Positions 33,977 to 42,839 of a stretch of 64,000 nucleotides of DNA are shown here, piece by piece; position 1 is the first letter of the stretch, and each line of letters begins with the position of its first letter. The notes under the pieces are model-generated. The model made no database searches. It was not told the origin of the DNA and saw nothing but the letters and a program-made list of their open reading frames with translations. This DNA comes from Oricola nitratireducens. GTDB taxonomy: Bacteria; Pseudomonadota; Alphaproteobacteria; Rhizobiales; Rhizobiaceae. A program made the position numbers and the translations under genes. The stretch spans positions 43,228-107,227 of the forward strand of contig NZ_JACZCS010000029.1 in the NCBI RefSeq assembly GCF_014904745.1, given 5' to 3'.

Positions 33977-34912
33977 TTACTTCGTGTAGCTGTCGAGGTT
34001 CGACGCATCGACGACTGTGACGCCGGTGTCGATGTCTTTCGGGTTCGTTTCCTCACCCGTGATCTGGGCCACAAGGTGTTCAACCGCCAGGCGGCCCATG
34101 GTCACGGGACGCTGCACCATGATGCCTTGGATAAAGCCTTCCTTCACGCCCTTGATGGTGTCGGGCAGATCGTCGAACGCGAACACCTTGACCGCACCCT
34201 TGCGCGACTCGAACTCCTTGCTGGCTATGACCTTGGCAACGGCCGGGCCGCCGACCTGGCTCACGCCGAAGATGCCCTTGAGGTTCGGATGACCGCGGAA
34301 CAGCGCCTCGACGACCGAGACCGCCTTGGCGAGATCGTCTTCGGTGCCTTCGACGGCGACGACCTTGATGCCCGGATAGTCGGCAAGGGCCTTCTTCACG
34401 CCATCAATGCGCTCGTTGAGGTTCGTAGCGCCGAGCTGGCCGGTCACGATCGCGACCTCGCCTTCACCGCCGAGCGCGTCTGCCATCGACTTACCCATGG
34501 TCTCGCCCGCGGCCTCGTTGATCGTGCCGATATACATTGAACGGCCGGAATTCGCGGAATCGGAGTCGAAGGTAAGAACCTTGATACCCTTGGCGACGGC
34601 TTCCTTGATCACGCGCTCGACCGATTTCGGCTCGTTCACGGAAATCGCGATACCGTCGACATGCTTGGCCATCAGGTCCTCGATGATGCGAACCTGGGTG
34701 GAGCCCTGCGTATCCTGCGGCACGACCCACTGGTAGTTCACGCCCAGCTTCTTGGCCGCTTCGGCCGCGCCGGTATTACAGTCGTCGAAGAACGGAACGG
34801 CGACTTTCGGCACCACCGCAACGGTGATGTCCTTGGCCTGGGCAATGGTGCCGGCCGCAGCAAGCACGGTCATGGCGACCAGGGCTTTCATGGATGCGCG
34901 TAAGAGTTTCAT
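33977..34912 (-). CDS. sugar ABC transporter substrate-binding protein (RbsB-like)
   Basis: 311 aa Peripla_BP_4 protein. Signal peptide: KLLRASMKALVAMTVLAAAG, cleavage near AQA-K. The mature part starts DITVAVVPKVAVPFFDD; QGSTQVRIIEDLMAKHVDGIAIS and VLTFDSD are family landmarks. AAGGAAGGA stands ahead of ATG 34912. It lies between permease and ATPase genes. Given the shared operator with the threonate genes, the ligand may be a tetronate or another sugar acid, as shown for some RbsB-type proteins in tetritol and tetronate clusters. Confidence 0.9.
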   Translation of the reverse strand: MKLLRASMKALVAMTVLAAAGTIAQAKDITVAVVPKVAVPFFDDCNTGAAEAAKKLGVNYQWVVPQDTQGSTQVRIIEDLMAKHVDGIAISVNEPKSVERVIKEAVAKGIKVLTFDSDSANSGRSMYIGTINEAAGETMGKSMADALGGEGEVAIVTGQLGATNLNERIDGVKKALADYPGIKVVAVEGTEDDLAKAVSVVEALFRGHPNLKGIFGVSQVGGPAVAKVIASKEFESRKGAVKVFAFDDLPDTIKGVKEGFIQGIMVQRPVTMGRLAVEHLVAQITGEETNPKDIDTGVTVVDASNLDSYTK

Positions 34913-35022
34913 CGGATTTTCCTTCCTTGGTGACATTTCACTTCTCCGTATGGCGGGATGTCTCCATCCCGCTTTCGCAACGGTCCTGTGCACGACAAGT
35001 CTCCTCCCTTGTTCAGTCACAA

Positions 35023-36024
35023 CTACCTGCGAAACTTTGTGCGCAGCACGTCCAGGCTGACGGCGATGATGATCACCGCGCCGGTAATGGCCTGCTGCGC
35101 GTAAGTATCGATGTTCATGAGCACCACGCCGTTGGCGATGATGCCGGCAAGCGCAGCGCCGATAACGGCACCCTCGACACTGCCGATTCCGCCCGCGAGG
35201 CTGGCGCCGCCGATGGCGGCTGCGGCGATCACATTGAGCTCGGCGCCGAAACCCGATGCGGGTTCCGCGGAGAGATAACGCGAAAAGCTGATAACGCCGG
35301 CGAATGCCGAGATGAGTCCGGACAGCATGTAGACATAAAGCTTGATCCGGTCGGTCTTCACGCCGCTCAGTCGCGCCGCATGTTCGTTGCCGCCGGTGGC
35401 ATAGACATGCCGGCCGAAACGCGTCTGGCGCATGATGATCGAGAAGATCACAGTCAGCACGATCAGCAGCACAACGGGAATCGGGATCACGCCAAGATAG
35501 CCCTGCCCGATTTCAACGAAAGCGTCCGGTACATCCGGCGTCAGCGGCACGCCGTGGGTGATCATGTACATCATCCCGCGGCCGATGCTCAGCGTACCCA
35601 GCGTAGCGATGAAGGGCGGCAGCCCGATGACGGTGATCAAGACTCCGTTGAAACCCCCGAAGACCACGCCGACCCCGAGACCGGCGCTGATCGCAACCGG
35701 CATCGACATCCCCTGATCGAAGCAAAGAGCGGTAATCAGCGAAGCTAGCCCCATAACGGAACCGACCGAAAGATCGATACCGCCGGTGATGATGACCAGG
35801 ACCATGCCGATCGCCATGATCGCCGTCAGCGAGAATGACCGCGAGACGCCCATCAGATTGTCGACCGTCAGGAAGTAGGGCGTGGCGAAACTGATCAACG
35901 CGCCGATCACGAGCAGCGCCGCGAGCACGTTGAGTTCGCGAATCTTGATGAAGGACGACCAGATCGTCCGGCCGCGCCGTGCTTTGGCGGGCATTGGATT
36001 GGCGCTGCTATCGGCCACTGACAT
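35023..36024 (-). CDS. ribose-type ABC transporter permease (RbsC family)
   Basis: 333 aa with about ten hydrophobic segments and the family motif VIITGGIDLSVGSVMGLAS (about 83-101) and AAIGGASLAGGIGSVEGAVIGA near 285. Inner-membrane channel of the sugar importer. GGGAGG is a few bases ahead of the ATG. It is the first gene of the importer operon, whose promoter and operator lie at 36169-36214. Confidence 0.9.
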   Translation of the reverse strand: MSVADSSANPMPAKARRGRTIWSSFIKIRELNVLAALLVIGALISFATPYFLTVDNLMGVSRSFSLTAIMAIGMVLVIITGGIDLSVGSVMGLASLITALCFDQGMSMPVAISAGLGVGVVFGGFNGVLITVIGLPPFIATLGTLSIGRGMMYMITHGVPLTPDVPDAFVEIGQGYLGVIPIPVVLLIVLTVIFSIIMRQTRFGRHVYATGGNEHAARLSGVKTDRIKLYVYMLSGLISAFAGVISFSRYLSAEPASGFGAELNVIAAAAIGGASLAGGIGSVEGAVIGAALAGIIANGVVLMNIDTYAQQAITGAVIIIAVSLDVLRTKFRR

Positions 36025-36168
36025 GAACCTCCCTTTCTCCTCCGCCCGACCGCCAAGGCACCCTGCATTCAGGTTTGCGCCGCGGCAGTTTCCACTGCGG
36101 CTCCGCGCTTGGCTTGATCGGGAGCGCGATCACTGGCTGGACCTCAAAGCCCGCTTCGAATTCACCAG

Positions 36169-36182
36169 TGTTAGCGCTGTCA
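36169..36182 (-). promoter_or_regulatory. LacI-type operator (copy 3) before the sugar importer operon
   Basis: TGTTAGCGCTGTCA, identical to copies at 26338 and 29475. It sits right at the expected transcription start of the promoter at 36186-36214, so the repressor would block initiation. A weaker relative (TAACGGCGCTAAT) is at 36233-36245. Confidence 0.85.
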
Positions 36183-36185
36183 TTA

Positions 36186-36214
36186 ATGATTGTGAATAAA
36201 TCGGAATGAGTCAA
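36186..36214 (-). promoter_or_regulatory. sigma-70 promoter of the sugar importer operon
   Basis: On the minus strand -35 TTGACT (36209-36214), 17-base spacer, -10 AATCAT (36186-36191). The operator 36169-36182 lies immediately downstream. Confidence 0.55.
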
Positions 36215-36245
36215 TCCGTTTCGAAAAAAATATAACGGCGCTAAT

Positions 36246-36790
36246 CCGGGAGGATCCGCTTGCCGCCCAACTCTGCCCTAAACGCAGCGCGCCAATGCCG
36301 GCATTGGCCAAAGCGGGCATCCCGAAAAGTTACCGGGCGACTTAACGCCGTACCCGGATCTGAGCCGCATAAGTGGTGCAGAATGCAGTCCGCCGGACAG
36401 TTCCGGCCAGGTCGCTAAATGGCTTGCCTGCACTGGCTGAGAATCCAGGTTCCACAGCCAATCCCTTCTCAAGTTTAAGGCCTCGTAAGTGCCGCACCCG
36501 TTTCGACGCGGAGAACCGCACCGCCATGCAAAGGCGGTGAGGAATTCGGACTGCCGCAGGACGCGCGTGAGTTTTCCGCTCGCGGCTCCGAATGGTTTCG
36601 CGCCTGATCCTTTCCCGTTGCACCAGGATGGTTTGGCCACGACCGGGACAGACGTCGGTCGGCGCAGTCCCGCCGGTCATGCCGGACTATTCAATTGAAC
36701 ACAACGGAATATGCTGCAGATTGGAAAACTCCGAATTATCATCGGTAAATAGCCACGCATATTTGCCTATTGACGGCAAAACGCTTTTCA
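36246..36790. other. gene-free stretch
   Basis: About 545 bases between the importer promoter and the modA promoter. Open frames of 120 codons (36278-36640, minus) and 112 codons (36342-36680, minus) overlap here, but neither has a ribosome binding site or a sequence I recognise. No tRNA or terminator is evident. It may be the scar of a lost gene. Confidence 0.5.
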
Positions 36791-36816
36791 TTGTTATGTT
36801 TATTTGAATATATCGA
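36791..36816 (+). promoter_or_regulatory. candidate ModE box before modA
   Basis: Half-sites TTGTTATGT and ATATATCGA (complement TCGATATAT) with an 8-base spacer, imperfectly symmetrical (6 of 9). The geometry is the same as the box before modE at 39449-39474. ModE-Mo would repress modABC when molybdate is plentiful. Confidence 0.55.
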
Positions 36817-36872
36817 TAAAGCCGAATGAACCGCAAACTGCATGTTCGTCGACGAGACTCCGGAGTGGAACG

Positions 36873-37628
36873 ATGCCGATAAAAACAGGTGCGATAGCGG
36901 CACTTGTCGTCGCGAACCTGCTGTCCGGTCCGGCCCTGGCCGACCAGACCAATGTCGCCGTGGCGGCGAACTTCACGCAGGCCGCAAAGGAGATCGCCGC
37001 GGCCTTCCAGGCCGAAACCGGTCACGAGGCGGTGCTGAGTTTCGGCTCCACCGGTCAGCTCTACACGCAGATCACCCAGGACGCACCGTTCGAGGTGTTT
37101 CTTGCCGCCGACACCAGGCGCCCTGCAAGGGCGCTGGCAGACGGCTTCGGCGTCGAGGGCTCGGACTTCACCTATGCGGTTGGCAAGATCGTGCTGTGGA
37201 GCGCCGACGCGGCACTGGTGAAAGGCGGGGAAACGCTTGATGCAGACGGCTTCGACAGGATCGCCATCGCCAATCCGGACACCGCGCCCTACGGCGCCGC
37301 CGCCGTCGAGGCGATGAAGGGTCTCGGCGTCTACGACATGCTCGAAGCAAAGATCGTGCAGGGCAACAACATCGCCCAGGCCTTCCAGTTCGTCGAGACC
37401 GGCAATGCGGAACTCGGTTTCGTCGCCAAGTCGCAGATCGCGGGCAACGATGCCGGCTCGCGCTGGGAAGTCCCCTCCGAACTCTATACGCCGATCCGGC
37501 AGGACGCCGTGATGCTGAAAAAGGGCGCGGACAACGCCGCGGCTGCCGCCTTTCTCGACTTCCTGAAAGGACCGGTGGCGGACACCGTCATCAAGAAGTA
37601 CGGATACGGCATCGAATCTGGTAATTGA
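36873..37628 (+). CDS. modA: molybdate ABC transporter substrate-binding protein
   Basis: 251 aa periplasmic oxyanion-binding protein. Signal peptide: [20 protein letters not shown], cleavage near ALA-D. The mature part has [19 protein letters not shown], then [13 protein letters not shown], and FLAADTRRP, the ModA phosphate-loop-like features that hold molybdate. GGAGTGGA lies ahead of ATG 36873; the frame is open from 36804 but has no ribosome binding site there. It overlaps the modB start. Mo uptake matches the Mo-dependent arsenite oxidase. Confidence 0.93.
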   Translation: MPIKTGAIAALVVANLLSGPALADQTNVAVAANFTQAAKEIAAAFQAETGHEAVLSFGSTGQLYTQITQDAPFEVFLAADTRRPARALADGFGVEGSDFTYAVGKIVLWSADAALVKGGETLDADGFDRIAIANPDTAPYGAAAVEAMKGLGVYDMLEAKIVQGNNIAQAFQFVETGNAELGFVAKSQIAGNDAGSRWEVPSELYTPIRQDAVMLKKGADNAAAAAFLDFLKGPVADTVIKKYGYGIESGN

Positions 37629-38320
37629 GGCTTGTGCAAGGTCTTTCACCTGAAATCTGGACCGCGGTCCGGCTGACGATCGAACTGGCGACGCTGACGA
37701 CGGCGATCCTGCTTGTCGTCGGCACGCCGGTCGCGTGGTGGCTTGCGCGGTCGCATGCCTGGTGGAAGGAGGGCGTGGCGGCGATCGTCGCCCTGCCGCT
37801 GGTGCTGCCGCCGACCGTGCTCGGCTTCTACCTGCTGGTGGCGCTCGGGCCGAGCGGCCCGGGCGGCGTGCTGGCCGGGCTGTGGGGCGCGCGCACCCTC
37901 GCCTTCACCTTCGAGGGTTTGGTCATCGGCTCCGTCGTCTATTCGCTGCCCTTCGTGGTGCAGCCGATCCGAAACGCCTTCGAGGCAATGGGCGACCGGC
38001 CGCTGGAGGTCGCCGCGACGCTGCGCGCCTCGCCGATGCGCGCCTTCTGGACGGTCGCGGTGCCGCTCGCCCGGCCCGGATTCCTCACCGGCGCCGTGCT
38101 CGGCTTCGCGCATACGGTCGGCGAGTTCGGCGTCGTGTTGATGATCGGCGGCAACATTCCCGGCGAGACGAAGGTGCTCTCGGTCGCGATCTACGACTTC
38201 GTCGAGAGCCTGCGCTGGCGCGAGGCGAATATCCTCGCCGCAGGCATGGTCGTGTTTGCCTTCGCCGTCATCCTGGCAATGACGCTGATCGAGAAACGCA
38301 TGCGGCGAGCCGGGCAATGA
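37625..38320 (+). CDS. modB: molybdate ABC transporter permease
   Basis: 231 aa with about five hydrophobic segments and the ModB motifs [15 protein letters not shown] and [25 protein letters not shown] (EAA loop) followed by FAHTVGEFG. Possible starts are TTG 37625, overlapping the modA stop, and GTG 37634; both lack a strong ribosome binding site and suggest coupling to modA. It ends in an ATGA overlap with modC. Confidence 0.93.
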   Translation: MRLVQGLSPEIWTAVRLTIELATLTTAILLVVGTPVAWWLARSHAWWKEGVAAIVALPLVLPPTVLGFYLLVALGPSGPGGVLAGLWGARTLAFTFEGLVIGSVVYSLPFVVQPIRNAFEAMGDRPLEVAATLRASPMRAFWTVAVPLARPGFLTGAVLGFAHTVGEFGVVLMIGGNIPGETKVLSVAIYDFVESLRWREANILAAGMVVFAFAVILAMTLIEKRMRRAGQ

Positions 38321-39417
38321 CAGGCGCGGACAACATCGAGGTCGCGTTTGCCGGACGCCTCGGCGGCTTCGACCTGGACGTCGAATTCATTGCGCCGGGC
38401 CGGGGCATCACCGCGCTGTTCGGGCCGTCCGGCTGTGGCAAGACCAGCGTGCTGCGCTGCATCGCCGGCCTGCAGCGCCTCAACGGCAGCTGCCGGGTCG
38501 GCGGCGACACATGGCAGGACGAGCGGACTTTCCTGCCACCGCATCGGCGGCCGGTCGGCTACGTGTTCCAGGAGGCGAGCCTCTTCCCGCATTTGTCGGT
38601 GCGCGCCAACCTGCTCTATTCCTCGCGTGGCGAGGTTCCCGCCGACGGTCCCGGCCTGATCGGCTTCGACGAGGTGATCGACCTTCTGGGACTTTCTCCC
38701 CTGATGGAACGCGCGCCGCAGAACCTGTCGGGCGGCGAGCGGCAGCGCGTGGCAATAGGCCGGGCGCTGCTGTCGCAGCCGCAACTGCTGCTGATGGACG
38801 AGCCGCTGTCGGCGCTCGACCGCCAGACCCGTGATGAGATCCTGCCGTTCCTGGAAAGACTGCACGAGACGCTGGCGATCCCGGTTCTCTACGTGACGCA
38901 CGACATCGCGGAAGTGGAGCGGCTGGCGGACCATCTGGTCCTGCTGCGTGCGGGCAAGGTGGTCGCCGCCGGCCCGCTCGGTGCCTTGCAGAGCGACATC
39001 AACCTGCCGCTGGCGCTGCAGCGCGAGGCGGCTGTCAGCCTCGAAGCGATCGTGGCCGGATTCGACGCGACCTACGGGTTGCTGGAGCTTGATGTCGCAG
39101 GCGGCCGGTTCCTCGTTCCGGGCCCTTCGGACCATGTGCCGGGAACCGGATTGCGGCTGCGCGTCGGCGCCGGCGATGTCTCGATCGCGCGCGAGGAGCC
39201 CCGTTCCACGTCGATCCTCAACGTTTTGCCCGCCCGTATCGTCTCGTCGCGCGCGGCAAGCGAGAAAGAGATGATCCTGGTGCTGGCTCTGGGACAAGAC
39301 GGCAACGGCGCGCATCTGCTGGCGCGCGTGACCAAGCGCTCGTGGGACCTGCTGGACCTCGCCGACGGCGCGGACGTCTTCGCCCAAATCAAGAGCGCCG
39401 CCCTCGCCTCGCGCTGA
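38317..39417 (+). CDS. modC: molybdate ABC transporter ATP-binding protein
   Basis: 366 aa. Walker [10 protein letters not shown] (about 33-41), Q-loop FQEASLF, signature [16 protein letters not shown], Walker [13 protein letters not shown], then a C-terminal Mop/TOBE domain (about 290-360: [16 protein letters not shown]) that senses molybdate in ModC. Start ATG 38317 in the ATGA overlap. An open frame continues upstream through modB but is a shadow. Confidence 0.93.
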   Translation: MTGADNIEVAFAGRLGGFDLDVEFIAPGRGITALFGPSGCGKTSVLRCIAGLQRLNGSCRVGGDTWQDERTFLPPHRRPVGYVFQEASLFPHLSVRANLLYSSRGEVPADGPGLIGFDEVIDLLGLSPLMERAPQNLSGGERQRVAIGRALLSQPQLLLMDEPLSALDRQTRDEILPFLERLHETLAIPVLYVTHDIAEVERLADHLVLLRAGKVVAAGPLGALQSDINLPLALQREAAVSLEAIVAGFDATYGLLELDVAGGRFLVPGPSDHVPGTGLRLRVGAGDVSIAREEPRSTSILNVLPARIVSSRAASEKEMILVLALGQDGNGAHLLARVTKRSWDLLDLADGADVFAQIKSAALASR

Positions 39418-39448
39418 CGGGTTCCTTCCATTGCGGGCGCGTTTCGCA

Positions 39449-39474
39449 TTGATATAGTGGGCGGGCTATAACGA
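39449..39474 (+). promoter_or_regulatory. candidate ModE box before modE
   Basis: Half-sites TTGATATAG and CTATAACGA (complement TCGTTATAG, 7 of 9 identical) separated by 8 bases. It resembles the E. coli ModE pattern TCGxTATA...TATAxCGA. It lies 24 bases ahead of the modE ATG and suggests autoregulation. Confidence 0.6.
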
Positions 39475-39497
39475 AGACAAACCGGGAGCCCGCCGCA

Positions 39498-39839
39498 ATG
39501 CCGTCGCTGAGCCTTCGCATCAATCTCGACCCGGACGGCCGGATCGGCCCCGGCAAGATCGAGCTGCTCGAACAGATCGCGGCGTTCGGATCGATCTCGG
39601 CCGGCGCGCGGCAGATGAAGATGTCCTACAAACATGCCTGGGGCCTCGTCGAGGATATGAACCGGGTGTTCGGAAAGCCGGTGGTCGCGACCAGCCACGG
39701 CGGCAAACGCGGCGGCGGCGCCGAACTGACGCCGGTCGGCCTCGCTGTCGTCAGCCGATTTCGCGCCATCGAACGCGCAGCAGCGGCGGCGGCCGAACCG
39801 CATATTTCGGCGCTGCAGGCCGACATCGAGGCAGCCTGA
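39498..39839 (+). CDS. modE: ModE-type molybdate-responsive regulator, DNA-binding domain only
   Basis: 113 aa winged helix-turn-helix of the LysR-like ModE_N type: SISAGARQMKMSYKHAWGLV is the recognition region, followed by GGKRGGGAELTPVGLAVVSRF. The molybdate-binding Mop domains of full ModE (about 260 aa) are missing, as is common in alphaproteobacteria; Mo sensing may then lie in ModC or elsewhere. GGGAG precedes the ATG. Its own promoter carries an inverted repeat like that before modA. Converges with the kinase gene; only 6 bases separate the stops. Confidence 0.85.
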   Translation: MPSLSLRINLDPDGRIGPGKIELLEQIAAFGSISAGARQMKMSYKHAWGLVEDMNRVFGKPVVATSHGGKRGGGAELTPVGLAVVSRFRAIERAAAAAAEPHISALQADIEAA

Positions 39840-39847
39840 GGCTGCTT
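39829..39847. terminator. small hairpin across two convergent stop codons
   Basis: AGGCAGCC, loop TGA (the modE stop), GGCTGCTT; the right arm includes part of the kinase gene stop. An 8-bp stem with one G-U pair, without U-runs. Probably a minimal bidirectional transcription end. Confidence 0.35.
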
Positions 39848-40877
39848 ACACGCTGCGGGCAGCTTCGATGCCGGACGAAGCGAAACGCGGCACATAGGCG
39901 CCCATCTGCAGGCCGCGCTCTGGATCGGAGGCATTGCCGTCGAGCGCCCGCTTCTTGACGCCCTGCAGGATGCTCGCCATGCGGAAGAAGCAGAAGGCCA
40001 GGTAAAATCCGAAACGGTCGATCCTGCTGACGCTGGTGCGTCGGCAATAGGCCTCGATGAACTCGTCGTCCGACGGCAGGCCCTGCGCCGCGCGATCCAC
40101 CCCGGCAAGCCCCCGCCCCTGCGGTCCGGTCGGAAGGCGCCATTGCATGATCACGGCGGCGAGATCGGCGAAAGGATGGCCGATGGTCGAAAGTTCCCAG
40201 TCGAGCACGGCCAGGCATTGCGGGCCATCGGGCGCGAACAGCATGTTGTCGAGCCGGTAGTCGCCATGCACCAATGTGCGTCGCCCGTCGTCGTCCGGCA
40301 CGTTGGCGTCGAGCCAGGCCATCAGTTCTTCCATCTCCTGGATGTTCTCGGTCTCGCTCGCCCGGTACTGCTTCGACCAGCGGTCGATCTGGCGGCGATA
40401 GTAGTTGCCTGCCGCACCGTAGTCCGAGAGGCCGACCGCATCGATATCGACCCCATGTATGGCCGCCAGAACGCGGTTCATCTCGTCGAAGATGCGGCCC
40501 CGCATCTCCTGGTCGACTCCGTCAAGGCGCGGGTCGTCGAAATTGCGGCCGCGCACATCCTCCATCGCGTAGAAGGCCGATCCGATCACCGTATCGTCCT
40601 CGCAGAGCACATACATGTGCGCGACGGGAACATCGGTGCCGGCAAGCGCCTTCTGGACGCGGTACTCGCGATCGACCGCGTGGGCCGACTTGAGCAGAAC
40701 GCCCGGCGGCTTGCGGCGCAGCACATAGGTGCCGCCGGGCGTCGACAGCCGGAATGTCGGGTTCGACTGTCCGCCGGGAAACTTTTCCGCCTCGACCGGT
40801 CCGCGAAATCCGGGAAGATGTTCCTCAAGCCAGTGGCCGACGGCGTTTGTGTCGAGTTGTGCGGAGGCGTGGGTCAT
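39846..40877 (-). CDS. APH-like phosphotransferase (ACAD10/11 kinase-type)
   Basis: 343 aa aminoglycoside-phosphotransferase-fold kinase. GGQSNPTFRL gives the glycine-rich loop, YVLRRKPPG the ATP-binding Lys, LVHGDYRLDNML the catalytic loop (HGD-x4-N), and AVLDWELSTIG the metal-binding Asp. This branch is fused to acyl-CoA dehydrogenase in animal ACAD10/11 and corresponds to LvaA of levulinate degradation, which phosphorylates 4-hydroxyacyl-CoA. Here an acyl-CoA dehydrogenase is encoded nearby (41563-42798). ATG 40877 is preceded by AGGA; an upstream TTG at 40895 would overlap the next gene. Confidence 0.82.
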   Translation of the reverse strand: MTHASAQLDTNAVGHWLEEHLPGFRGPVEAEKFPGGQSNPTFRLSTPGGTYVLRRKPPGVLLKSAHAVDREYRVQKALAGTDVPVAHMYVLCEDDTVIGSAFYAMEDVRGRNFDDPRLDGVDQEMRGRIFDEMNRVLAAIHGVDIDAVGLSDYGAAGNYYRRQIDRWSKQYRASETENIQEMEELMAWLDANVPDDDGRRTLVHGDYRLDNMLFAPDGPQCLAVLDWELSTIGHPFADLAAVIMQWRLPTGPQGRGLAGVDRAAQGLPSDDEFIEAYCRRTSVSRIDRFGFYLAFCFFRMASILQGVKKRALDGNASDPERGLQMGAYVPRFASSGIEAARSV

Positions 40878-40891
40878 CCTGTCCGGTCCTC

Positions 40892-41560
40892 TCAACTGTA
40901 GGTCAGAAGTCTTGGCGCGGTTTCGGCGTCGATATGCGGCGTCTCGTTGAAGCCGTGCAAATAGACGGTGGTTCGGCCCGCAATGAGGCGGGTCACCGCG
41001 CAGTTCTTCATCTGAAGCTGCATCCCGATCATCTGCGCGGGCGGTGTCTCAAGCGTGTCGGCCACCATCTGCGCGATCGCGCCGCCGGAACTGACCGCGA
41101 GGACCCGCGCCGCGCCGTGTCCGATCATGGCGTCGCGGGCCGCATGCACGCGTGCGGTGAACTCGGCCCAGCGCTCCGGCGGATCGGCGATCGCATCGCG
41201 CTGCCATTCGAGAACTGTCTCGCGCAGGACGCGGAAATGCGTCCGCCGGTCGGTGTCGGTTCCCTCGGGCCGGGCCGTGTCGGCAAACCGCGCGTCGAGC
41301 AGCGCCTTGAAATCGTACTCGTTCAGCCCTTCATGCACCGCCACCGGAGCGGGATCGAGGCCGAGCCCTTCGGCCAATCCCTCGAACGTCTCGCGGTGGC
41401 GGCGCTGGGCGCCGGTGAAAACCGCATCCGGCTCCACGCCCTGCCGTTTCAGCACCCGGCCGAGCGCGCGCGCCTGTTGGTGACCGAGCTCCGACAGCAC
41501 ATCGTAGTCCGCCGCGCCGAACGACGCCTGGGCGTGACGGATGAGGATGATCTCGACCAA
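40892..41560 (-). CDS. histidine phosphatase family protein
   Basis: 222 aa phosphoglycerate-mutase-like fold. N-terminal ILIRHAQASFG holds the phospho-accepting His, and VSSGGAIAQM replaces the usual second-His motif (normally SHGG), so the second catalytic His is missing: the activity may be altered. Start TTG 41560 with AGAAGG 7 bases ahead, 2 bases after the acyl-CoA dehydrogenase stop. It lies between kinase and dehydrogenase genes, which suggests a role on the same phosphorylated intermediates, but this is inference. Confidence 0.75.
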   Translation of the reverse strand: MVEIILIRHAQASFGAADYDVLSELGHQQARALGRVLKRQGVEPDAVFTGAQRRHRETFEGLAEGLGLDPAPVAVHEGLNEYDFKALLDARFADTARPEGTDTDRRTHFRVLRETVLEWQRDAIADPPERWAEFTARVHAARDAMIGHGAARVLAVSSGGAIAQMVADTLETPPAQMIGMQLQMKNCAVTRLIAGRTTVYLHGFNETPHIDAETAPRLLTYS

Positions 41561-41562
41561 GA

Positions 41563-42798
41563 TCAGACCTTCTGGTTCGAGTACTTCTTCAGCTCCATGC
41601 GCGCCACCTGGCGGCGGTGTACCGCATCCGGCCCGTCGGCGAAGCGGAGCGTCCGAAGTTTCGTCCACATGCGTGCCAGTTCGAAATCCTGGCTGATTCC
41701 GGCAGCGCCATGGACCTGGATCGCCTCGTCGACGACCTTCAGCGCCATCAGCGGCGCGACGACCTTGATCTGGCTGATCCAGGGCTGCGCGGCGCGCGTG
41801 CCCTGAGTGTCCATCATCCAGGCCGCCTTGAGGCAGAGCAGGCGCGCCTGTTCGATCTCCATGCGGGCATTGGCAATGATGTCGTAATTGGCGCCGAGAT
41901 CGACCAGCCGTTTGCCGAAAGCCTCGCGGCTCATCGCCCGGCGGCAGAGCAGTTCGAGTGCCTTTTCGGCCTGGCCGATGGCGCGCATGCAGTGGTGGAT
42001 GCGGCCGGGTCCAAGCCGCCCCTGTGCCACCTCGAAGCCCCGCCCCTCGCCGAGGATCAGATCCTCTAGCGGGACGCGGACATCGGTGAAGCGGATATGC
42101 ATGTGGCCGTGCGGCGCGTCGTCATGGTTGAAGACGTGCATGGGGCGCAGGACCTCGATGCCCTCGGTGCCCGCCGGCACCACGAACATCGAGTGGCGGG
42201 CATGCTTTTCGCCGCCGGGGTTCGTGCAGGTCATCACGATATAGACGGCGCAGCGCGGATCGCCGGCGCCGCTTGCCCACCATTTCTCGCCGTTGAGCAC
42301 CCAGTGGTCGCCATCGCGTTTGGCTGACATCGATATCTGCGTCGCGTCGGAGGAGGCTTCGCCCGGTTCGGTCATCAGATAGGCCGAGCGGATCTCGCCC
42401 TCCAGCAACCGCGAAAGCCAGCGCTTCTTGTGCGCCTCGCTGCCGTAACGCTCCAGCACTTCCATGTTGCCGGTGTCCGGCGCCGAGCAGTTGAACACTT
42501 CCGCACCCAGCTCGACCTTGCCCATTTCCTCGGCCAAATAGGCGTATTCCACAGTGGTCAGGCCGTAACCTTTCTCGCTGTCGGTGAGCCAGAAGTTCCA
42601 CAGCCCGCGCGCCTTGGCCTCCGACTTCAGTTCGTCGAGGATCTCCAGCTGCCGGCCGGTGAGCTTGAACCTGTCGCCGGAAGGGTGCTTGCCAACCTCG
42701 GCCTCATACTCCTCGCTGAGCGGCGCGATTTCCGTCGCGATCATGGCGCGCACCTGCTCCACCAGAGGCTTCACCCTCTCCGTTATTCCCAGGTCCAT
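41563..42798 (-). CDS. acyl-CoA dehydrogenase
   Basis: 411 aa FAD enzyme. Landmarks: AYLMTEPGEASSDATQISMSA (FAD/substrate), VLNGEKWWASGAGD, and the C-terminal IQVHGAAGISQDFELARMW with the RTLRFADGPDAVHRR ending typical of the ACAD11/FadE-like branch. GGGAGGA precedes ATG 42798. In the same operon as the APH-like kinase, which supports a role in the ACAD10/11-type handling of 4-hydroxyacyl-CoA, although ordinary beta-oxidation is possible. Confidence 0.9.
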   Translation of the reverse strand: MDLGITERVKPLVEQVRAMIATEIAPLSEEYEAEVGKHPSGDRFKLTGRQLEILDELKSEAKARGLWNFWLTDSEKGYGLTTVEYAYLAEEMGKVELGAEVFNCSAPDTGNMEVLERYGSEAHKKRWLSRLLEGEIRSAYLMTEPGEASSDATQISMSAKRDGDHWVLNGEKWWASGAGDPRCAVYIVMTCTNPGGEKHARHSMFVVPAGTEGIEVLRPMHVFNHDDAPHGHMHIRFTDVRVPLEDLILGEGRGFEVAQGRLGPGRIHHCMRAIGQAEKALELLCRRAMSREAFGKRLVDLGANYDIIANARMEIEQARLLCLKAAWMMDTQGTRAAQPWISQIKVVAPLMALKVVDEAIQVHGAAGISQDFELARMWTKLRTLRFADGPDAVHRRQVARMELKKYSNQKV

Positions 42799-42839
42799 GC
42801 ATTCCTCCCTTTCAACATGGCGCCGCTGTCATGGTCGCG

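Noticed and set aside
36278..36640. A 120-codon minus-strand frame in the gap before modA
   Set aside because: Overlapping frames of similar length exist on the same strand, there is no ribosome binding site, and the sequence resembles no protein I know.
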